Shown: piece after piece, positions 1 through 14,399 of the stretch
Layout of the letters: each line of letters begins with the position of its first letter
Position numbering within the stretch: the first letter of the stretch is position 1
NCBI GenBank assembly: GCA_028583605.1
Contig: CM053332.1
Span: forward strand, 1,721,793-1,785,792
Length of the DNA stretch: 64,000 nucleotides
Origin: Dastarcus helophoroides
Lineage: Eukaryota > Arthropoda > Insecta > Coleoptera > Bothrideridae
Direction: 5' to 3'
The notes under the pieces: generated by a model
Databases searched by the model: none
What the model was told of the DNA's origin: nothing
Seen by the model: the letters and a program-made list of their open reading frames with translations, nothing else
Made by a program: the position numbers and the translations under genes

Positions 1-756
1 TCTGAGTACAGATTTGTATCTTTATCACCAATTACATACAACTGTTCTAAATTTTAAGTAGCTGCATCAAAATAGTCTTTGCAAAAAATCCGTTATAGAC
101 CGACACCGGGATAATTCTATAGAGATTTAATTTTTGGCTGTTTAAATAGAAAACACCAGAAGGAGAAATTTGATTGTTTACGGGGAGACACGGGAATTGA
201 TTATTCAGGAATTACAATGATAACAAATTGCTATCTGTTTTAATAACTATCACAGAGTTTACTTAAAATGTTATGTTGACTTGTAACTGCTGAATTTCTT
301 TTTAAACTTATTCTACTGTATAATAATAAATTAAATAATTATTATAATGTTCATTACAAGAAAGTTAAAATTTTTATTTGGCTCTGCTAGGGTTTTGATT
401 TTCAAAAAAATATCGATTTTAAGTTAAAGCTGGCTACAGACACACATACATCACTAGAGATCTGTACGCTCTTACATATATAGCAAACATTAATTTTGCC
501 TAAACTCTGTTAAAAACTCTTTTGAATAATTTCTGCTCTTAACCATAGTATTGTTAAGTGTAGCAGTAAGAAAACGAACGAGCAAATGACAGAACAGCAC
601 TGCAAATGTCTCATGTTTCTAAAGACGTTTTGCCTCCACACAGACAGATATTGACTACACCCTGAGAAATATATACGTGCATACAGAGCTCAAATGAGGC
701 ACGTGTATCTCTTAGCAGGCCTTAAAAACAAAGTTAATTATTTTAAATATTCTTAG
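1..756. other. Intronic or upstream sequence, nothing recognised
   Basis: AT-rich DNA with no convincing coding sequence or repeat structure. It ends in a pyrimidine/AT tract and an AG acceptor just before the laccase exon at 757, so at least its right part should be intron of that gene. Confidence 0.5.
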
Positions 757-952
757 CTATTGAATCCACTAGATGGACAATGTAGTGCACCCAGACCAAA
801 TGCCATTTGTATTAATCAACTCAAAAGCGCAGGAGATGTTGACAAGGATCTTCTTAAACCAAATGCAGATGTCAAAATTTTTCTACCGTTCCGTTTCCTT
901 TATTTTACACCTCAGCAAATATTTGAACCTGGCACCTACAATAGATATATTG
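757..952 (+). CDS. Laccase-type multicopper oxidase, internal exon (shared upstream exon)
   Basis: This internal exon encodes about 65 residues of the linker between the second and third cupredoxin domains of an insect laccase. The peptide begins LLNPLDGQC, contains NAICINQLKSA and KIFLPFRFLYF, and ends TYNRYI, matching the conserved LNPLD...FLPFRF...YNR block of insect laccases. Boundaries come from an AG acceptor at 755-756 and a GGTAAGT donor at 952/953. The exon starts in phase 0 and leaves one base (phase 1). It has no start codon of its own, so the N-terminal exons lie off the left edge. The phase-1 donor fits both downstream acceptors, at 17885 and at 38709. Insect laccases are secreted enzymes that oxidise catechols, for example in cuticle tanning. 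Which paralogue this is was not determined, though the CNG/CxCxH block downstream is of the laccase-2-like kind. Confidence 0.88.
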
Positions 953-2468
953 GTAAGTACAACACAATCACTATACTTTGCAAAAGTTAGCCCCAAAAGA
1001 TTGTAAAATTATTATTGCCGTTTCTTGATAGTAGTATCAAGTTCAGCTCAATTTAAAAAGACGCGTTTTCTTAAACTTTTTCAGGTAATAACGAAAACAC
1101 CAGGAACGAAATTTCCAGAAAATAGTTCGACACCAAATTATTATTCTACGATGATGTGTCAAGGTGTCACGTGTCACATAAAAAACTCCAAAGAGATCCT
1201 CAGATAAAACAGATTTATGTAATGAAACTGCAGTTAATAGTCACCTAATATCACAATGTATAACACAATATCAAAAATTTGAAATATAGATGATTTGCGC
1301 TTAGTCCGCTGTCGTGGGTTGCTTAGTCAAGGATTTGAGGAAACAGGCAAAAGTCTGAAGAAAACGAATCCATTTCTACATGCCACAGGCAAAATTGATC
1401 TTCAGATTTAGATTACATGTTGCATGTTTCATATTTGGCGAGGTAAATTATTATCAAGCCTTGAAGATTTGGCTCAAGCCCTTAAAAAAATCACTGTTAT
1501 TTGTTCTACTACATTCTCTCTTGGTTTTGAGGAAGCTTATGTTTCCTACTCTTTAACTTTTGTTTACAAGACTAGGATTGGACTTTTGGCCCCTTTCAGC
1601 ATTCTTGCATATGAAGATGTTCGCCCTTGCAACTCTTCAATTTTTCCATCTAACCGAAGTTCGAGGTCTGGTGTTTTTCAGATTTCTAGCTTTAGCAAGC
1701 TCCGATGAGTACGTCATACAGTTAATCAATAATACTAGTTAAAAACAATAGTTAAGAACCTCCCGCTTTAAATTTATAAGAGAGACAGTTTTTCTTCATT
1801 TTAAAGTTTCCTTTATTCTTTGCCCTAAAATATAATTTTATATCACATTACTTTTCAGTTTTCAAGGTTTCATACTAAGTAAGTTATTTAGTTACCATTG
1901 AGATACTTTGTAGCTTAGTTAGCCTTCTGAATAACGGCATTTTTTTTTAATAATTCTTTGTTTTGTACTAAAGCATGCTATTAAAATGCAGCAATATCTA
2001 TTATTCGCCAAAAACTTTTTAAACAAATTTTCATAAAAATCGTCCATTTGATACTCTCCTTGTATTGCAAGGTATCTACTTCTTTTAAAACGTTTAGTTA
2101 ATATGTTAAATTTAAACGTAGGTAATGTAGATTTATGTTTATAAACGAAATTATTTACCAGGAAAGATTAACCAATTAAAGAGTTCCCTTCCTGGGCACA
2201 CTATATACGTTTATGTTACAATTGCTACAACAAAACTGATTTAAGCAGAAAATATTTGTAATTACATATTATAAATAACCAAATCTAGTTAGATTAATTT
2301 TCACGTGTTTTTTTTTGACTAAAATGTATGTATATGTAGGATATGTTGTAATAAGAGCGCACGTTGCCTACATAGAACTTATGAGTGTTAGGATATTCTA
2401 CATAAAGTATGGGCATTAGCTTAGGTATGCAGTAACAACAAAATACAGAAATTTTGTTCTCTTGAGCT
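953..2468. other. Intron sequence, no gene seen
   Basis: Intron following the laccase exon. It has scattered short open frames with no recognisable similarity and no clear repeats. The right edge is set by the first foldback element. Confidence 0.5.
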
Positions 2469-4017
2469 TGTACAGAGTGAGCGAAACTCGAAGTCTCGGC
2501 ACTATTATAAGGAAAGAATAAAACATGTAAGAAATCTGAAAGGGGATTATTACATTGGATAAAATAAGGTCCATTTTAAGCTTAAATATGCATATTTTTT
2601 CAGATTTGGAGACCAAAGTTATGACCTCATTGATTTTTTTTCTTTGGAAATACACCTATATTTTTGCACACTTAAAAAGAGCTATTTTTTTAAACAAATT
2701 TTATAGGCAAAAAAATTGAGTATCTTTTTTCATTAAAAAGTTATAAGCAAATTCATAGCAAACGATGTATTAATAAAAATTCGCAATTGGTACGATTTAA
2801 TCACACAGCCTTTGGAAACAAATCTATTAAATATTTTTAGGTTTGAAAGAACATGTTCGGGGTATCTCAGAGAGTAGTCACCTGCTCTTCTAGGGTTCTT
2901 TTAAAAGTCCCCATTAACTAATATATAATACAAGACGAGTCAGAAAGAATGGACCAACGCAAAACTGGAGATAGTAGATACCAAAATATTACGATTGAGC
3001 TCAACATGTCTTGTACTAATGTGACTAGTTTAAGAAATACAGGGCGTTCAAAGTTCAAATTTTATTTTGAAATTTCTCAATAATTGATAAAGTTTTTGTG
3101 CTACAAATTTAATATTTTAATACAGTAATATCTACGCCTTACAAAAATCAAAAAGTGCATTGAAACTTTTAAATTCAAATATCTTAAAAACCGTTAACTT
3201 TAGACGACTTAAACAAGACTATCTTTTCTTTGTAGAATTAATAGTTCTTTTACATTGTCTACTTGTTTTAAGTCTAACTCAAGAGATAAAAAAAGATGTT
3301 TTAATTTACCTAAATTAATTATATAAAACTAGCGCCCCCAAGGAGCAACGTTAATATAAATTCAAAATTCGTAATTCTCACACCGAAAAACATAAAATTA
3401 CCAAATATTAAATTTATAGCATCAAAACTTTCTCAATTAATAAAAATTGCAGAATAAAATTTGGTGTAAGTAACATTGGTAAAAGGGATATTGAGCTTAA
3501 TCGTAATATTTTGGCGTCTAGTATCTCCAGTTTAGCGTTGGCACATTCTTTCTGACTCACTCTGTATATCATTTACGTGAACATTTTTCAGTCATATACT
3601 AACAAAAAATGTTTGTCAACTATTAATTCAATTATTAACAGATGCGACTTTGATTTTTGATTTACTGCATTTCCAAAGACTATTTGTTAAATCGTAATAA
3701 TTACGAATTTTTGACAATATTTTTTTTTACAATAAATTGCTTATAACTTTTTAATAGAAAAAGATACCAAATTTTTTTCTTGACAAAATTTGTTTACAAA
3801 ATTAGCCCTTTTGAGATATGCAGAAAGACAGGTATGTTAATGGAAAAAAATGTTCAATGACGTCATTATTTTGGTTTTCAAATCTGGAAAAATATGCAAA
3901 TTTAATTTAAAATAGACCTTATTTAATCCAAATAAAGAACTTTTTTTTAGATTTCTATATTGTTTTTCCTTTTCTTATAATAGAGCCGAGACATCGAGTT
4001 TCGCTCACCCTGTACAA
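2469..4017. mobile_element. Long-inverted-repeat (foldback) element, outer
   Basis: About 350 bp at 2469-2823 is the degenerate reverse complement of about 3657-4017. Both termini read TTGTACAGRGTGAGCGAAAC inward, followed by matching blocks around TCTCGGC and CTATTATAAG. No open frame encodes a transposase, so this is a non-autonomous foldback or MITE-like element. A second foldback (2929-3566) is nested in its middle. The terminal TACAGRGTG word recurs at other foldback ends in this window, which suggests one superfamily. Confidence 0.75.
2929..3566. mobile_element. Nested foldback element (MITE-like)
   Basis: The left end reads TACAAGACGAGTCAGAAAG. The right end, reverse-complemented, reads TACAGAGTGAGTCAGAAAG. 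Similarity continues through CAACGC, CTGGAGATA and CCAAAATATTACGATT. Arms are roughly 200 bp. It sits in the spacer of the larger 2469-4017 element, so it inserted later. A relative of its right arm is found at 15650-15786 plus 16196-16258. Confidence 0.75.
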
Positions 4018-4969
4018 TCCCCAACACGGTGTCGCAGTGTTCTGTAATTCTAGAAATATTATCTATGATCATTGGATAACTGAATGTTAATTCAGTGTTT
4101 CCAAGCGTGAGCGAAAATCTACACTTGAGTAATTTTTTACCCTTTCACAATTAGACGAATTGTGACCATAAAATGAGCGATTTTTTTCTTCTTTGTAGTA
4201 GATCTTGTAAAATTAAATTAGAAAAGATACTCTCAGTGCAATTTGATTAACTACGAAATGTGCATTTTATGCAGAAGGTAAGAATTGTACTAATCTTACT
4301 CTTAAGGAAGGATATTTTAAATTGTTTACCAGATTTATTTACAATATCAAAAAATAATCTACACCTACTAACTAGAATATGATTTTTTTGTTTTATGTTC
4401 ATACATTCATCTACTTGTGGTAAAAATAGTAGACAATTTATGTAGATTTATGTACATATGTCCAAAATATTTGGTATGGTTAGGGCTTTTCATTCCAATT
4501 GTGCGGCTTTTACGAAGATTGTTCGCGATTTATTTTTCGGTCATCTGGTAATGACGGATCAGTTTTATTTAAGTGTCAGTTTTGTTATAATTGCGCACAT
4601 GATGAAACCAAATAAAAGAGAAGAGAGGGATTTACGTGTTCTATTTGTAAATGTAACTCTAACAGTAGTTATACTCTAATAATATAACTTTTTTATAATT
4701 TTCAAGAGATGGCAAACGGTAATATATTACCCATAATTTTGGTACAACCATGCTGCATATCAAATGAACTGTTAAATTATACTTGTATATACTTGTACTT
4801 GCCAGTTTCATATAAAAAAATAAGCAAGTTGTTTTCTGTAGAAATTATTTTGTCGCCAATCACAATCTATGTTTAGTTCTTGTTTTTGTATTCCTCATGC
4901 TTATCAGTAATAACAAAATACACATTCTTTTAAAAAATTCATAAAAACAAGTATTTTTTGGACTATTTG
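4018..4969. other. Intron sequence, no gene seen
   Basis: AT-rich intronic DNA between two repeat blocks. The 73-codon open frame at 4458 has no recognisable motif and is not supported as a gene. Confidence 0.45.
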
Positions 4970-5112
4970 TAGGTAGTGGAGCATTAAAAATCTAAAAACC
5001 TCAAATTTCAGTAACAGTGAGTGAAATTAAATAAAAATATATGGAATGGTTAGCCAAGAGTATTTGTAAAAAAGTTTACTTATTAAAATATTGTGATCTT
5101 TATTAACAATAG
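4970..5112 (+). repeat. Dispersed repeat with (TAA)n tail, copy 1
   Basis: This segment matches the reverse complement of about 15322-15455. Shared words include AAATATATGGAA, CAAATTTCAG/GGATTTCAG, AGTATTTGTAAAAA and GATCTTTATTAA. In both copies the repeat runs directly into a (TAA)n tract, so the tract is a tail or conserved end of this family. The same tracts neighbour the R4/Dong-like elements. Confidence 0.6.
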
Positions 5113-5128
5113 TAATAATAATAATAAT
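5113..5128 (+). repeat. (TAA)n microsatellite
   Basis: A short TAA run between the dispersed repeat and the left terminus of the foldback element at 5129. Its reverse complement, a (TTA)n run, lies directly outside the right terminus at 6762-6802. Confidence 0.8.
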
Positions 5129-6761
5129 CCGAGAGTTTTAAAATAAGGCGCTCTTACTTAAGGAGCATAATGTCGAGCGATTTTAAGAAAAAAAGTTTTT
5201 ATCAACATAGGTGCAAAACTGCTTTACTTTTATGTTACAGGGTCTTGAAAATAAAGAACAAAAATTGGTTTTTCCTTAAATACTATAAAACCACTCAACA
5301 TATTTTTTTTTTAATTTTGGTCCATATTATTTAGGCACAAAGACGCACTTTTTGCTGGAAATTATTTTGCTATTCTTCCATCAGTGGCGTCCGTGCAAGT
5401 ATGTCATCGAGTATTCATAAAGGAAAAACTGGTGCGTGACTGATTTTTTTCAAATTAAGTATCAATTTTATAAACAACCTTTATTTCTTGGTAAAAAGGT
5501 TGGGTACGGTACACCTAGTGGAGTAGGTTAGCTTAAATTAAACCCCTTAAATGTTTCTAAAAATTAGAGAAAATAGAAAAAACTGAATGGTTCCATTTAG
5601 AAGGCGGTTTACTTTGGGCTACCAAACCCTATATCGCAGCTCCACATGCCCTTCGCTTTCTCCCCAAGTTTACTGTCACCAAGGGCTACAATTTAGGAAG
5701 TGGAGCAGTTTGGGCTATCTTACCCAAATTCTTAAACCCTTTTATCTGTATAAAATAGCTAAATTAAAATGTTACGCCACTGCATCAATTGCATAAACAT
5801 CCTTCACTTGTTGATAAAAATGCCCTCTCAACTTTTTTTTATGTGAGGAACGGCTTTCGATTAACATATCTTTGAATACTTTTAATTGAAAAAAAATTGC
5901 GCCACTGTTTTCTTTAATTCAAAATAAATATAGCTTTCAGTAAGACTGTTTATTTATAGTAAAAGGTCTTCCTTAACTTTTTTTACTAGATCAACGGTTT
6001 CTAAGTAAAAAAATAAAATGCATGTCTTTGCATTTCGATGGGCGTTTTATATTCTTTTCTATAAATTTATTGCCTTATTTTAAGTCCATAGAAGGTTTCA
6101 CCCCTTTACGTCACCGGCAATGAAATAAATACGTATCGCCTAATTATTTATTTAATTGCCGATGTGGTAAAGGACTGAAACCTGCTTTGGACTTAATCAC
6201 AAGCCATAGTGTTTAGTTCAGTGCTTTAGCCTTATTTCAAGACAACTATATAAGTTAGATTTATAAGTTTTTGGGATATAACTATTTTTAATAATTAATA
6301 AACCTATACTACGAAATAAGTAAACATAGTTTTTAAAGTTAAATAATTGTTTTAACCGAAAACCGTTCGTCAGACGAAAGAAATTCAGGGAAGCATTTTT
6401 ACTAAGAAATAAAGATTGTTTATGAAATTGGTACTTAATTTGTAAAAAAGCAGTGACGTACCAGTTTTTTTGTTAAGAATACTCAAAGACAAATTAGCGT
6501 GAATGCCACTGGTGAAAGAAAAGCAAATATTTTTTCAGCAAAAAGTACGTCTTTAATCCTAGTTGGCAGGTACCAAAATTTGAAAAAATATTGCGAGTGG
6601 TTTCATAATATTTAGGGAAAAACCATATTTTTTCTTAACTTTCAAGACCCTGTTACTTAAAAATAAAGTGGCTCAGGACCTATGTTGATATAAACTTTTC
6701 TTTTAAAATTGCTCGAAGATTATGCTCCTTAAGTATGAGCATCTTATTTTGAAACACCCGG
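5129..6761. mobile_element. 1.6-kb foldback element flanked by TAA/TTA tracts
   Basis: About 390 bp at the left (CCGAGAGTTTTAAAATAAG..., then CTTAAGGAGCATAATGTCGAG) pairs with the reverse complement of 6390-6761 (CCGGGTGTTTCAAAATAAG..., then CTTAAGGAGCATAATCTTCGAG). The centre holds a further hairpin of about 140 bp at 6068-6206, with TTAAGTCCATAG against its complement. No transposase is encoded. The CCGGGTGTTTC end resembles the common insect CAGGGTGTTTC foldback termini. Confidence 0.72.

Positions 6762-6802
<41 letters not shown>
6762..6802. repeat. (ATT)n microsatellite
   Basis: About 41 bp of uninterrupted ATT repeats between the foldback element and the 83-bp R4/Dong-like 3' fragment. 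Confidence 0.9.
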
Positions 6803-6885
6803 GTCTTGTTTCTCAGCCTTTTGCTGGTATTCGTTTAACCATCCCAAGTATACTTAAATACTACAGGGGTAGGTCTGTATCTTAG
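6803..6885 (-). mobile_element. 83-bp 3' terminus of an R4/Dong-like retrotransposon (severely 5'-truncated copy)
   Basis: This 83-bp block is a near-identical copy of 6898-6980, with only about three differences. 6898-6980 forms the extreme 3' end (minus strand) of the adjacent element. It has TTA/ATT tracts on both sides (6762-6802 and 6886-6897). This is what a very short 5'-truncated insertion into the microsatellite would look like. A local tandem duplication is the alternative. Confidence 0.65.
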
Positions 6886-6897
6886 TATTATTATTAT

Positions 6898-8750
<1,853 letters not shown>

Positions 8751-11715
8751 TTATTGTTCTCGGTTTTAAACGGCTTAATGTTGCGGTCTTTGCACGTCGA
8801 ACAGACTTGGTCAAGTTCTACTATGCGTAAAGTTTACAAATCTTCTTTGAGATTAAGGAATCTTCTGATGATGTGGCATGTGTCCAAAATAACAGATTTT
8901 TGAATTAGCGGTAGGAGGTATTTTAGATTGAGTTTTTCTATTTCATCAGTTAGTGATTTGGGTATTATCCCTGTGGCAGAGATTGTTATAGGTCTGATAG
9001 TCACCTCTTTTGCTTTCCACATTTGCTTTATTTCATTCGACGACTCAATGTATTTGTTGATTTTTGTAGCATAAGTTGTTTGGAGATTGTTGTTTAGTAG
9101 TACCGCAACATCAACTATGTCTATTTCGTTAGTTCTTTTATTATGGATAACTATGTCTGGTCTGTTGGCTTGTACTTTTACATCTGTTCTTATTTCCCTA
9201 TCCCAGTATATTTTATAGTTGTTGTTCTCCAGGACATTGGCGGGAAAATATTTATAATATGGTACTTCGGTGTTTAAAAGATTGAATTGTTTCGCTAGAT
9301 TATGATGTATAATTTTGGCAGCGTTGTTATGTCTCTGGGTGGATTCCACTTGGGCAAGGGTAGTGCAGCTTCCTATTACATGTTCGATAGTTTTCTTATT
9401 TCCTGCACATCTTCTGCATTTATCGTTTACATTTGGTTCTTTGAAGATATATTTTCAATAATTTTTTGTGTTTATCACTCTGTCTTGAATCGCCATTATA
9501 AAACCTATAGTTTCACCATATAGGGATCCGCATTTAAGCCATGTGTTGGATGCTTCCTTGTCAGCTATATCTAGAGTGAGATAGTTTGGGTGAGATGCAT
9601 GCAGTGTCTTCTGTGTCCAATTCCTAACTTGTGATTCGATGAATTTATGTTCTCTCGCTGATTCTCTGTCTTCGTTACCTAGGTTAAGTGGAGTTATTTG
9701 CTCGTCATGTTTGCATGTTGTTTTAAACATTTTGTCGGTAATTGCTTTTTTGTGGAAATATTGTCTCAAGTTGTTTATTTGAGTTTCACAGAGTTGACTT
9801 AAACTTGTTATTCCCAGTCCTCGTTCTATTGTTGGAAGAGTTACTCGTTCAATAGCTGAATTTGGATGGAGCATTCGATGTTTTGTTAACGTTGTCCGTA
9901 TTTTCCTTTCCGCTTCTTGTACGTCTGTTTGTGTCCAGTTGATAAGTCCATATGAATATGTCATGACTGGGATTGCAAATTCATTAATTCCCTTTATTTT
10001 ACAGGTTTTGCTTAAGTATGACTTTAAAATTAAGTCAAGCCTTGTCTGAAATTCTTTTCTTAGCTTTTGTTTAATTTTAGTGTGATTTATCCCTCTCAGC
10101 TGACTCAATCCAAGAAATTTATAGGCGTCTTCTTTTGTCAGGCTATCAGTGACTTGTTTGTTGCTTATTTTGTAACCTTCCTCATTTGTTAACATTCCTT
10201 TTTGTAAGTGTACCATTTTGCATTTGTCAGCACTTAGTTCCATTGCTATAAATTTACCTAAAGGTTACTGTTAAATCTAGAAGTTTATCCATTTGTGCTT
10301 TTGAATTTGCGTACAGTTTTACATCGTCCATGTAAAGTAAATGGTTGTAGGTGTACCTTTGATTATTCTTATCCAATGTGAATCCATACCCAGTTGTTTT
10401 TAGCATTCAGGGGTTTAAACATATACAAAACCAGAGCGCGCTTAACGAGTCTCCTTGGAAAATTCCTCGTTTGTTGTTTATTTTTCCGAGATGTTAATAT
10501 TTCAGTCCCATTTGATATAAATAGCGTCGTTTTCCAGTGGCTCATTAAGTGTTGTAACATGTTTACTACTTGGGGGGCTATTTTGTACATTTTTAACATT
10601 TCTATCAGGGTAGGTGTGAGGTACTGAGTCAAACGCTTTTTTATAATCCAAAAAGCACATGCTCAGGTTTCTCTTTTTAATAACTGCTTGTCTTGTAATA
10701 ATTTCATCAATGCTTATTTGATCTTTGCAACCTTTGGATTGTCTGTAGCAGCCTTTTTGTTCTTCCGTTAGCTGTCATTAACTTGTACGTAGTAGGGACG
10801 CACGTTATAGGCCTATATTTTGCAGGATTTGAAATGTTTTTACCTTTAGGAAAAAGAAACGTTTTTCCATTAGTTAAAAATCGAGAAATGGCTTCCCTAT
10901 TAGTTAACATTTTGTTTGGGCATTTAGCTAAGATTTTATGAATGGCTGGTAACTTTTTAAGCCAAAAGTTTTGGATGCCATCCACGCCTGGTGCCTTCCA
11001 ACTGTTTGTTTTGCCTATGGCATTTGTTACATCTTCGGTGGTGATATGTATTTCTTTCATGTTGGTAATATTATTAGACCATTCTTTTTCTTCAATAAGC
11101 CAGGTAGCGCTTTGATCGTGCGCTTTTGGTTTTTCCCATATATCTGACCAATACTTTGTAATATCATTTATTTCTGGTATTCCTTCTTCATAATTATTCA
11201 TATTTTGGTTGCGCAGGTTTCTATAAAATTGTTTTCTGTTCTGACTATATTGTTTGTTCTGTTCTTTTCGTAGAGTGCATTTGTTATATCTACGCAACCT
11301 TTTTGAATATACGGCTAGTTTTTGTACATGATCGTCTATGATTTCTACCAATTTGTTATTGTTTAATTGATTAATTGTCAAAGGAGGGATTATTTTCTGT
11401 ATTTTCTCTATTGGTTTACGCGTCCGAACCCCCCTTTTGTATTGCGTGAGTTGTCCAATTTTTGCTCTAAGTGCTTTAATTTTGTTTTGTAGGCGTTTTC
11501 TCCAGGGTGATATTCTTATTCCTTTTCTGTTATTTGTAGGGTTTAGTGGTCTTGTTTTATTGCCAATTGTTCTTAGTGTAGCTATAATTGCACAATATAA
11601 CGTAAAGTGTACATGTTCCAGCTGATTACAATGTTCTAGGTATCTTTCTATAAGATTTTTGTTAATTATTGTGGTGAGTCGAGTTCTACTAAACTGTTCT
11701 ATTTCCTCGATTGTT
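8751..11715 (-). mobile_element. Second R4/Dong-like retrotransposon copy, divergent from the first
   Basis: A minus-strand element of nearly 3 kb. Its 3' UTR (8751-8833) abuts the ATT microsatellite, and coding sequence is traceable up to about 11715. It covers the region upstream of RT, the full RT, the finger and the endonuclease. Several frameshifts and stops make it inactive. Protein divergence from the 6898-8648 copy is clear (YMDD against YVDD, and different 3' UTRs), so these are two lineages rather than one recent duplication. Upstream of 11715 the similarity stops; see the 5' fragment at 14400-15251. Confidence 0.78.
8834..11714 (-). pseudogene. R4/Dong-like polyprotein: RT, zinc finger, endonuclease (frameshifted)
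   Basis: In order on the minus strand: an N-terminal region with HFTLYCAIIATLRTIG and RAKIGQLTQYKRG (11400-11640); early RT motifs NSWKAPGVDGIQNFWLKK (about 10980-11030) and FLFPKGKNISNPAKYRPITC (about 10790-10860); MSHWKTTLFISNG with GDSLS-type motif B (10430-10560); the catalytic YMDD at 10323-10334; thumb INEFAIPVMTYSYGLINWT (about 9930-9990); the finger CRRCAGNKKTIEHVIGSC (about 9370-9420); endonuclease NRPDIV...IDIVDVAV (about 9110-9170); and tail ISATGIIPKSL...VILDTCHIIRR ending at 8834. It is broken into at least four frames. Confidence 0.82.
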
Positions 11716-14399
11716 TATTTAATTGAATTTTATTCAATTTTTTATGAAAATATTAAATCTACAAATACTGTATTATAAAAATTCGTTGTAACATAACGTT
11801 TGCGTGAGAAACAGATTTCTTAGCAGTTCACAAATTAGATAAGGGTTATTTGTTAGACCTGGTTTGTTTCAAAAAAATGATTTAAGCACACATAAAACTG
11901 AGTAAAATAACATGTTAGTTTTGAAGAACCGCCGAAAAGTAGAGTAATAAATAAGGGTAAGTGTCAATAACGGAGACCGTAGCAAATCTCTCGGCAAGAC
12001 CATGTGGTGGTATACTGGAGGAACTTGACGTTCAAAAAACGCCCTTATAAACACGTACAATTGTAAGTTATTTAAAACTCAATTATCGAAGCAAAACTTG
12101 CAAGATAAAGGGACGGCATCATTCAAAATGGGTTTGCAGTTTGATTTTCACTTTAACAATCCTTTTCAAAATTTATTTAAGGGTTAATTTGGATTAGAAA
12201 TATTTAAATTAGTAGAAATTCCGCATCCTCATGCCCTTTAGCGAGATGCAGAGGATGTCTTTTGGTCCCCAGAAGTTAAGGGTAGGAGAATAAAAAGATA
12301 AAACACCGTAAAGAAATTTACAGGGTAGTCAAATACTGAACTTCTTTAAAACTAGTTATGCAAACGAGGTACGAAATACAAGAGTTTAAAAAATTACTTC
12401 TGTTTGTGCTAATTAACGTGAATGAACACAAGAAAAAAACAATTTCTGTTCAACGTAAAGTTCTTGCGCCATTTGTGTCATGTTTGCTACGAAAAAAAAA
12501 TAGCCAAGTAAATTTAAATTGTCTAATGATTTTATTTGATGGTTTTTCGCTCTTATATGATTTAATTAACTTCTCCTAAAATTTGAGAAAATACTTGTTC
12601 CTAACTTTCAGTAATATGAGGTTGGGGGGCGTACAATAAAAAGGGAAAGAAATTTAGAATTTCTCAGCAACAGAATGAATGAGAAAGTCGTTGTTAGAAA
12701 ATAATGATAGGGCCAAGAACCCTAACGCTGACTGATGCAACTACCAGTCGCAGTTTCAAAAAAGGAAACAAAAATAAAACAAAACAAAAATACAAAGACA
12801 AGAAAACAAAATGGAAATAAAGCGCATTCGCTTTATACAAACATTTTCATTTCCTTAAGGTCGATGTTAGTGTTCTGCTGTTGGAAGCTGAGTTTCCAGG
12901 GGTTCCAAAATAATTTATACCCATCACCACAAAGGTCCGGCAACTGGCAGCAGACACATATATTTTGGTTTTACTGATGATGTTCTGCAAGTTCTAGAAA
13001 CAGTGGGCATTGTACACCTTAACATCCTAGAAACATAAGCCACAATGAGCTCTTACCTAGTTCTTGTTTTGGTGTATTCACCTAGTGCTACCTCATTCGC
13101 AGATTCTCCTTCGTAGGTTGCTTGAATCCCAAAAACTATAGGACAAGACAACCTGGCCCAAAAAGAGCCTTATAAATCTGTTGACAAATGGGGAGTACTA
13201 ACGTAGGTGAACGAGCAGTATCAGCATCAGCTCTCGTTAGGGAGATGTTTGATGAAAGAAATGAGAACTTTTTTCCAGTTTCTAATTTTAATTTAAATGG
13301 TTTTTTTTTGTACTTAGTCAAGCTTAGCTACTTTCTAAGCCAGAAAACGCCCCTTTATTTAGACTAGTAGACGTAAAAGTAGATTGTAGTGTTGGAAGGG
13401 AAATTCCGCTCAGAAAGTTTCTACGAAATCTGAACAATATTTCTAGTATATTTTATGACACTGGTTTAAGTTCGAGTGATTGAGTTTGGTATGAGAAAAA
13501 CAAACAAAAAACAAAGGAACAAGTTAACAAAGGAAAGAGAGAAAGAGTAAGAGAGCGAGAGATCTGTAAGATTGAATCAACATTTATAAATTTGATTTAT
13601 TACGATAAATCACAACTTCATTTCCAAGCTTGAGCTCCATTTTCTCGTAGCATTATCCCTTGAATATTGTTAGCTCAAAGCTTTAATAGAAAACTGTATG
13701 CTATGTGAAGTATGCTTGAATTAAAAAGCGACAAAACTCACAAGAATTGGGGAAAAAAACAGATAGCTGAAAATAGTTTTTGAGAACCTCTGTGTACAAA
13801 CTTACCAGCAAACACCCACCGATAATCAGGTACAAAGTTAGCTGCATTTGGTTTGAAAACCTTTGAGTACAAACTAAATGGCTTAGCTGGGAAAAATATT
13901 GCGATTATTAGGGTTAAAATAAACTTTAGGAAATTCATAACCGACGCACCATATACGAGCGAAAGAGTTAAACTAAGAATGTCAGATTATTTGTGCTTAA
14001 TGAATTCTCTTAATTTTCTAAAGAAATATTTCTCTCAGATCTGTGTCCAGCAAATTTAAACAAGTTGAAACAAACAGGTTCACTTTATTTTCTTGTATTA
14101 TGTTAAGGAACACTTGAAAATCACAAACTTAAAATTTTGTTGATTTATTTGTTGACCTATTGTAATAAAACGTTGAGGTCAATTGTTGTTTGAATTTGAT
14201 AACACTTCCCTGTCGACTGTACGAACTGGGGTTGCAACTTATTGGAATAAAATAATTTAAACACAACGCAGACAAATTGGGTCCGAAAATCAAAGGTAAA
14301 TTGTTCTTCGAAAATTTTTAAAGATGAGCAAAATTCGACAATTTTAAAAAACTATACATACAATCACTGGTTATGGTCGCTCATCACATTTGATCGACG
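11716..14399. other. Unexplained 2.7-kb segment between two R4/Dong-like fragments
   Basis: No recognisable coding sequence. Short open frames (12358, 12735 and 13853 on +; 13738 on -) show no family motif. It separates the body of the second retrotransposon (ending about 11715) from a same-orientation 5' fragment (14400-15251), so it may be an insertion that split one element. Weak inverted similarity (ACCTGGTTTGTTTCAA near 11855 against GTTGAAACAAACAGGTT near 14064) could be its termini, but it is too short to rely on. Confidence 0.4.

Noticed and set aside
1424..1708. 94-codon open frame on the + strand
   Set aside because: No motif of any family, no splice or start context; best treated as chance.
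5587..5796. 69-codon open frame in the foldback centre
   Set aside because: It lies inside the element spacer with locally repeated words; no recognisable protein.
13738..14059. Overlapping open frames on both strands near 13.8-14.0 kb, considered as possible exon
   Set aside because: No laccase or other family motif, and no convincing splice-site pair.
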